28,015 bases of DNA from Blastococcus sp. CT_GayMR20 (GTDB taxonomy: Bacteria; Actinomycetota; Actinomycetes; Mycobacteriales; Geodermatophilaceae), in assembly GCF_004570345.1 (NCBI RefSeq), contig NZ_SPQM01000065.1:1-28015 (forward strand), written 5' to 3'. This document shows positions 25,056-28,015 of this stretch, piece by piece. Within the stretch, counting starts at the first letter, position 1; each line of letters starts with the position of its first letter. Under the pieces are notes generated by a model. That model saw only the letters and a list, made by a program, of their open reading frames with translations, was not told where the DNA came from and ran no database searches. Both the position numbers and the translations under genes were made by a program.

Positions 25056-25087
25056 GGCGCCGCCGTACGCGCGGGTCCGACACTCAT
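25052..25087 (-). CDS. 11-codon upstream ORF overlapping the trpC start
   Basis: An ATG preceded by TGAGGA at ribosome-site distance opens a short frame encoding [11 protein letters not shown]. Its TGA lies inside the GTGA that holds the trpC start. It contains no Trp codon, so it is not a classical attenuator leader peptide. It could deliver ribosomes to the weak trpC start. It is also possible that it is a chance frame. Confidence 0.35.
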   Translation of the reverse strand: MSVGPARTAAP

Positions 25088-25143
25088 GCGGTCCTCAGGC
25101 AGTCGCACCGAACGATCCCCTCACCAGCCGGATGGGCGAACTC

Positions 25144-25149
25144 ACTGTA
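25144..25149 (-). promoter_or_regulatory. Possible internal -10 box for trpC-trpB-trpA-lgt
   Basis: TACAGT on the minus strand lies about 56 bases before the short upstream ORF and just after the GC palindrome. The -35 region is GC-only and does not match, so evidence is weak. Confidence 0.2.
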
Positions 25150-25163
25150 GAGGCGGCACGGCA

Positions 25164-25181
25164 GCCCCCCGGCCGGGGGGC
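25164..25181 (-). terminator. 18-base GC palindrome between trpM and trpC
   Basis: GCCCCCCGGCCGGGGGGC is a perfect palindrome 26 bases downstream of the trpM stop. It can fold as a 7-bp stem with a GGCC loop. No T-run follows. It could partly terminate the trpE-trpM transcript before trpC. Confidence 0.4.
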
Positions 25182-25207
25182 GCGGCACCCGGCCCTGACC
25201 GGTTCCG

Positions 25208-25840
25208 CTATACGCCCGTGTCGGCGCGCGGATCAGTCGGGTCCTCGCCGCGGTCCATGGCCTTCCAGGCGTCCTGGGCGCGGTCCTCGTCGGTGCGCGC
25301 CGTGACCGTCCGCGCCGCGGCCTCCGCCGATCCCGCCGGGCGCTCGTAGCGTCGTCCCATCGCGGGCCAGGTCCGGCCGCGGACGACGACGAGGATCCCG
25401 ACCGCGACCCCCACCAGCCCCCCGACCAGGGCGACCGCCGGCCACGCCGTCAGCACCTCCGCGGTCGTCGCCCCCCGGACCTGCGGCTCCGCCGCCGCGG
25501 CCGCGTCCCCCGTGAGCCCGCGGATCCCGGACCAGGCCAGCACTCCGCCGGCGAGCGCGACGAGCAGGCCCACCACCTGGCGCCCGGTGCCGCGCACCGC
25601 GAGGAGGGCGACCGCGGCCGCCAGGAGGACGAGCCCGGCCGCGGGCACCAGGGGCGCCGCATCGGCCCCGGACAGGGTCTCCCCGACCGGCGGGAGCGGC
25701 GGCCGCCGCTCGGTGGTGACGTCGGCCCACGGCTGCCCGCCCGCGAACAGCGCCAGCCCCCCGGCGACGGCGGCCCCGAGGACCGCGCCGGTGAGCTCGC
25801 GCCGGGCGGCCGGTGCCGGGGCGGACTCCGCGACGGTCAC
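25208..25840 (-). CDS. trpM: Tryptophan-associated membrane protein (TIGR02234-like)
   Basis: The 210-residue protein has four predicted membrane helices at about residues 16-36, 65-81, 87-107 and 132-153 and a hydrophilic C-terminus (RYERPAGSAEAAART...). The motif FAGGQPWADVT after the first helix is characteristic of the actinobacterial family always found between trpE and trpC; the M. tuberculosis counterpart is Rv1610. Its biochemical role is not established; the conserved place suggests a function linked to tryptophan synthesis. The GTG overlaps the trpE stop by 4 bases (GTGA). The identification rests on position, topology and the QPW motif. Confidence 0.85.
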   Translation of the reverse strand: MTVAESAPAPAARRELTGAVLGAAVAGGLALFAGGQPWADVTTERRPPLPPVGETLSGADAAPLVPAAGLVLLAAAVALLAVRGTGRQVVGLLVALAGGVLAWSGIRGLTGDAAAAAEPQVRGATTAEVLTAWPAVALVGGLVGVAVGILVVVRGRTWPAMGRRYERPAGSAEAAARTVTARTDEDRAQDAWKAMDRGEDPTDPRADTGV

Positions 25841-27351
25841 CGCACCTCCCGCAGCCCTTCGGCCGTCGCGATCGCGGACAGGACGGCGCGGGCCTTGTGC
25901 CGGGTCTCGGCCTCCTCTGTCGCGGCGTCGCTGTCGGCGACGATCCCGGCCCCGGCCTGCACGTACGCCCGCCCCTGGTGCAGGACGGCGGTCCGGATGG
26001 CGATCGCCATGTCCATGTCCCCGCTGGCGTCGACGTAGCCGACGGTGCCGGCGTAGAGCGCCCGGCGGGTCGGCTCGAGCGACTCGATGATCTCCATGGC
26101 CCGCGGCTTCGGCGCTCCGGAGACGGTGCCGGCCGGGAACGTGGCGTCGAAGACGTCGAGGGCGTCGTACTCCGGCGCCACCTCCCCCGCGACGGTGGAC
26201 ACCAGGTGCATGACGTGGCTGTAGTGCTCCACGCGCATGAAGTCGGGCACCTCGACGGTCCCGGGGATGCAGACCCGGCCCAGGTCGTTGCGGGCGAGGT
26301 CGACGAGCATCACGTGCTCGGCCCGCTCCTTCGGGTCGGCGAGCAGCCCCTCCGCCAGGCGCAGGTCCTCCTCCGGGGTCGCGCCGCGCGGCCGGGTGCC
26401 GGCCGGCGGGTGGACGACGGCCGACGTGCCGGTCACGGTCACCAGCGCCTCCGGCGAGGAGCCGACGACGTCGAACGGGCTCTCCCGGCCGGCGAACCGG
26501 AGCAGGTACATGTACGGCGACGGGTTGGTCGCGCGCAGGACCCGGTAGAGGTCGAGGGCGTCGACGTCGGTGGCGAGCTCGAACCGCTGCGCCAGGACCA
26601 CCTGGAACGCGTCACCGGCGCGGATGTGCTCGCGGATGCGCTCCACGCCCGCCTCGAAGACACCGGGCTCGACGTTGCTGGTCACCGGAGGGACCTCGGC
26701 CGGCTCGAGCACCGCGAGGCCGGGCGCCACCGCCTTGGTGAGGTCGCCTGCCATCCCGTCCAGCCGGGCGACGGCGTCGTCCCAGGCCGCGCCGGGATCC
26801 GTGCCGGACGAGCCGCGCAGCGCGTTGGCGATCAGCAGGACCGTGCCGTCGGTGTGGTCGAGGACGGCGAGGTCGGTCACCAGCATCATGGCCAGCTCGG
26901 GCATGCCGAGGTCGTCGCTGCTGGTCACGGGCAGCCGTTCCAGCCGGCGGACGACGTCGTAGCCCAGGTAGCCGACCAGCCCGCCGGTGAGCGGGGGCAG
27001 GTCGGGCCGGCGCGGCGAGCGCAGCCGGCGGGCGAGGGTGCGGACGGCCGCGAGCGGGTCGGCGGGCAGGTCGTCGGTCAGCCCGGGCACGTCCTGGCCC
27101 AGCCACTGGGTGACGCCGGCCCGCTCGGTGAGCACGCCGGCGCTCCGGACGCCCACGAAGCTGTACCGCGACCAGCGCTTGCCCTGCTCGGCCGATTCCA
27201 GCAGCACCGTGCCCGGCCGGTTGCCGGCCAGCTTCCGGTAGATCCCGACCGCCGTCTCGCTGTCGGCCAGGAGCTTGCGCGTGACCGGGAGCACCGGCTG
27301 GTCGAGCGCCACGAACTCCTCGCGGCTGGGCGAGATGACCCCGAACTTCAC
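25837..27351 (-). CDS. trpE: Anthranilate synthase component I
   Basis: The 504-residue enzyme makes anthranilate from chorismate with ammonia supplied by TrpG, which is not encoded in this window. LLESAE (50-55) is the part of the tryptophan feedback site. [66 protein letters not shown] and [18 protein letters not shown] are the chorismate-binding domain in its normal order. The GTG at 27351 overlaps the hisI stop by 4 bases; the open frame continues upstream as a shadow of hisI. It is followed by trpM with another 4-base overlap. Confidence 0.97.
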   Translation of the reverse strand: MKFGVISPSREEFVALDQPVLPVTRKLLADSETAVGIYRKLAGNRPGTVLLESAEQGKRWSRYSFVGVRSAGVLTERAGVTQWLGQDVPGLTDDLPADPLAAVRTLARRLRSPRRPDLPPLTGGLVGYLGYDVVRRLERLPVTSSDDLGMPELAMMLVTDLAVLDHTDGTVLLIANALRGSSGTDPGAAWDDAVARLDGMAGDLTKAVAPGLAVLEPAEVPPVTSNVEPGVFEAGVERIREHIRAGDAFQVVLAQRFELATDVDALDLYRVLRATNPSPYMYLLRFAGRESPFDVVGSSPEALVTVTGTSAVVHPPAGTRPRGATPEEDLRLAEGLLADPKERAEHVMLVDLARNDLGRVCIPGTVEVPDFMRVEHYSHVMHLVSTVAGEVAPEYDALDVFDATFPAGTVSGAPKPRAMEIIESLEPTRRALYAGTVGYVDASGDMDMAIAIRTAVLHQGRAYVQAGAGIVADSDAATEEAETRHKARAVLSAIATAEGLREVR

Positions 27352-27725
27352 GCGGCACTCCCCTCGCCGGCCGTCAGCGGACGGTGGAAGCAACTGCGCT
27401 CGCCGGTGTGGCAGGCCGGGCCCTCCTGGTCGACGAGGACCAGCAGCGCGTCGCCGTCGCAGTCCAGTCGCACGTCGCGCACCCACTGACGGTGCCCCGA
27501 CGTCTCGCCCTTCACCCAGTACTCGCCCCGGCTGCGCGACCAGTAGGTGGCCCGGCCCGACGTCAACGTGCGGTGCAGGGCCTCGTCGTCCATCCACGCG
27601 AGCATGAGCACCTCACCGGTGTCGTGCTGCTGCACGACGGCGGCCACCAGGCCGGCCGGGTCGCGGCGGAGCAGCTCGGCGACCTCGGGCGCCAGGGACG
27701 GAGGGTGGGAGGGAACAGCGGACAT
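27348..27725 (-). CDS. hisI: Phosphoribosyl-AMP cyclohydrolase
   Basis: The 125-residue enzyme opens the ring of phosphoribosyl-AMP, the third step of histidine synthesis. [11 protein letters not shown] (40-50), [21 protein letters not shown] (60-80), the metal-binding DCDGD (D88, C89, D90, D92) and the zinc cysteines C105 and C112 ([11 protein letters not shown]) are all present. It is the single-domain form, without the pyrophosphohydrolase (HisE) part. The ATG at 27725 gives the usual length; a GTG 24 codons upstream would add an unrelated segment overlapping the gene before. Its stop overlaps the trpE start, which ties the histidine and tryptophan genes into one transcript. Confidence 0.95.
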   Translation of the reverse strand: MSAVPSHPPSLAPEVAELLRRDPAGLVAAVVQQHDTGEVLMLAWMDDEALHRTLTSGRATYWSRSRGEYWVKGETSGHRQWVRDVRLDCDGDALLVLVDQEGPACHTGERSCFHRPLTAGEGSAA

Positions 27726-27751
27726 GCCGCCAGTCTGCCGTGCCGGGGCGC

Positions 27752-28015
27752 TCAGGCGGCGAGCGGCTGGGTCGCCTGGTACGGCGGCGCGAACCACCCG
27801 CGGACGGTGCCCGTCATCAGGAGCCCGAGCGCCACGATCGGGCCGGCGGCGAAGAACGCGGTGAACACGAGCAGCGGACCGGCACCATCGGCACCCGCTC
27901 CGTCCAGGAGCATGGACAGCCGGACGACCCAGTAGACCGACAGCAGCACCTGGACGACGTGCGCAACCACCAGCAGTAGCCAGGCGCCGCGGGTCCGGGC
28001 GTTGAGCGCGCGGAT
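27752..28015 (-). CDS. Hypothetical membrane protein, 5' end cut by the window edge
   Basis: The frame is open from the stop at 27752 to the last base, giving at least 87 residues. It reads ...[22 protein letters not shown] and continues with a second stretch of aliphatic residues ([21 protein letters not shown]), so at least two membrane helices are visible and the start lies outside the window. The C-terminus is short and hydrophilic ([16 protein letters not shown]). I do not recognise a family. It lies 26 bases upstream of hisI on the same strand and may share its transcript. Confidence 0.6.
   Translation of the reverse strand: MRALNARTRGAWLLLVVAHVVQVLLSVYWVVRLSMLLDGAGADGAGPLLVFTAFFAAGPIVALGLLMTGTVRGWFAPPYQATQPLAA

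Noticed and set aside
25088..25207. Classical Trp-codon attenuator before trpC
   Set aside because: No short frame with consecutive Trp codons (TGG) and alternative hairpins is present.
1..28015. Mobile elements, CRISPR array, phage or toxin-antitoxin genes
   Set aside because: No transposase, integrase, regular spaced repeat or paired small toxin-like frame was found; base composition and codon use look even across the window.

Overview
The window reads as chromosomal DNA of a very GC-rich actinobacterium, most likely a member of Geodermatophilaceae (Blastococcus, Geodermatophilus or Modestobacter type). That placement is an inference from base composition, many GTG starts, 4-base stop/start overlaps, start codons that sit directly downstream of TANNNT boxes (leaderless style), an ANTAR response regulator of the PdtaR type, and the actinobacterial order hisI-trpE-trpM-trpC-trpB-trpA-lgt followed further on by pyk-tesB. 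I see no phage, insertion sequence, CRISPR array or other sign of recent transfer. Most of the window is core metabolism.

Layout. 96-2515 (+): an MFS transporter, a GntR/FCD regulator and a PaaI-like hotdog thioesterase, facing a GNAT acetyltransferase at 2528-3175 (-). 3364-7626 (+): a compact operon for a branched-chain (hydrophobic) amino-acid ABC importer, livH-livM-livG-livF, ending in a strong bidirectional terminator. Facing it at 7750-9090 (-) is the lipoprotein substrate-binding subunit. 9373-9972 (-): the PdtaR-like regulator. 10049-10122 (+): a small tRNA with a CAA (Leu) anticodon. 10321-12111 (+): a PLP-dependent aromatic amino-acid decarboxylase-like enzyme. Everything from 12089 to the right edge is on the minus strand: tesB and pyk, gltD and gltB (glutamate synthase), lgt, trpA, trpB, trpC, trpM, trpE, hisI and a membrane protein cut by the window edge.

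How the genes fit together. The ABC importer would bring in branched-chain or related amino acids. GltBD makes glutamate from glutamine and 2-oxoglutarate. The trp cluster makes tryptophan from chorismate, with trpG and trpD absent here and needed from elsewhere. HisI is a histidine-pathway enzyme translationally coupled to trpE. The decarboxylase could use aromatic amino acids. Lgt, coupled to trpA, lipidates lipoproteins such as the substrate-binding protein in this same window.

The most striking observation is that the substrate-binding protein is circularly permuted: after the lipoprotein signal come the C-terminal third of the normal periplasmic-binding fold, then a 24-residue linker, then the normal N-terminal two thirds, ending exactly where the first segment should begin. 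The partner permease LivH carries a secreted beta-sandwich domain at its N-terminus, and LivG and LivF have long non-catalytic tails. Other points worth checking are the class-I-shaped tRNA with a Leu anticodon, tandem look-alike hairpins behind it, a repeat-containing acidic tail on the decarboxylase, and structured spacers inside the trp operon, including an 11-codon upstream ORF whose stop overlaps the trpC start.
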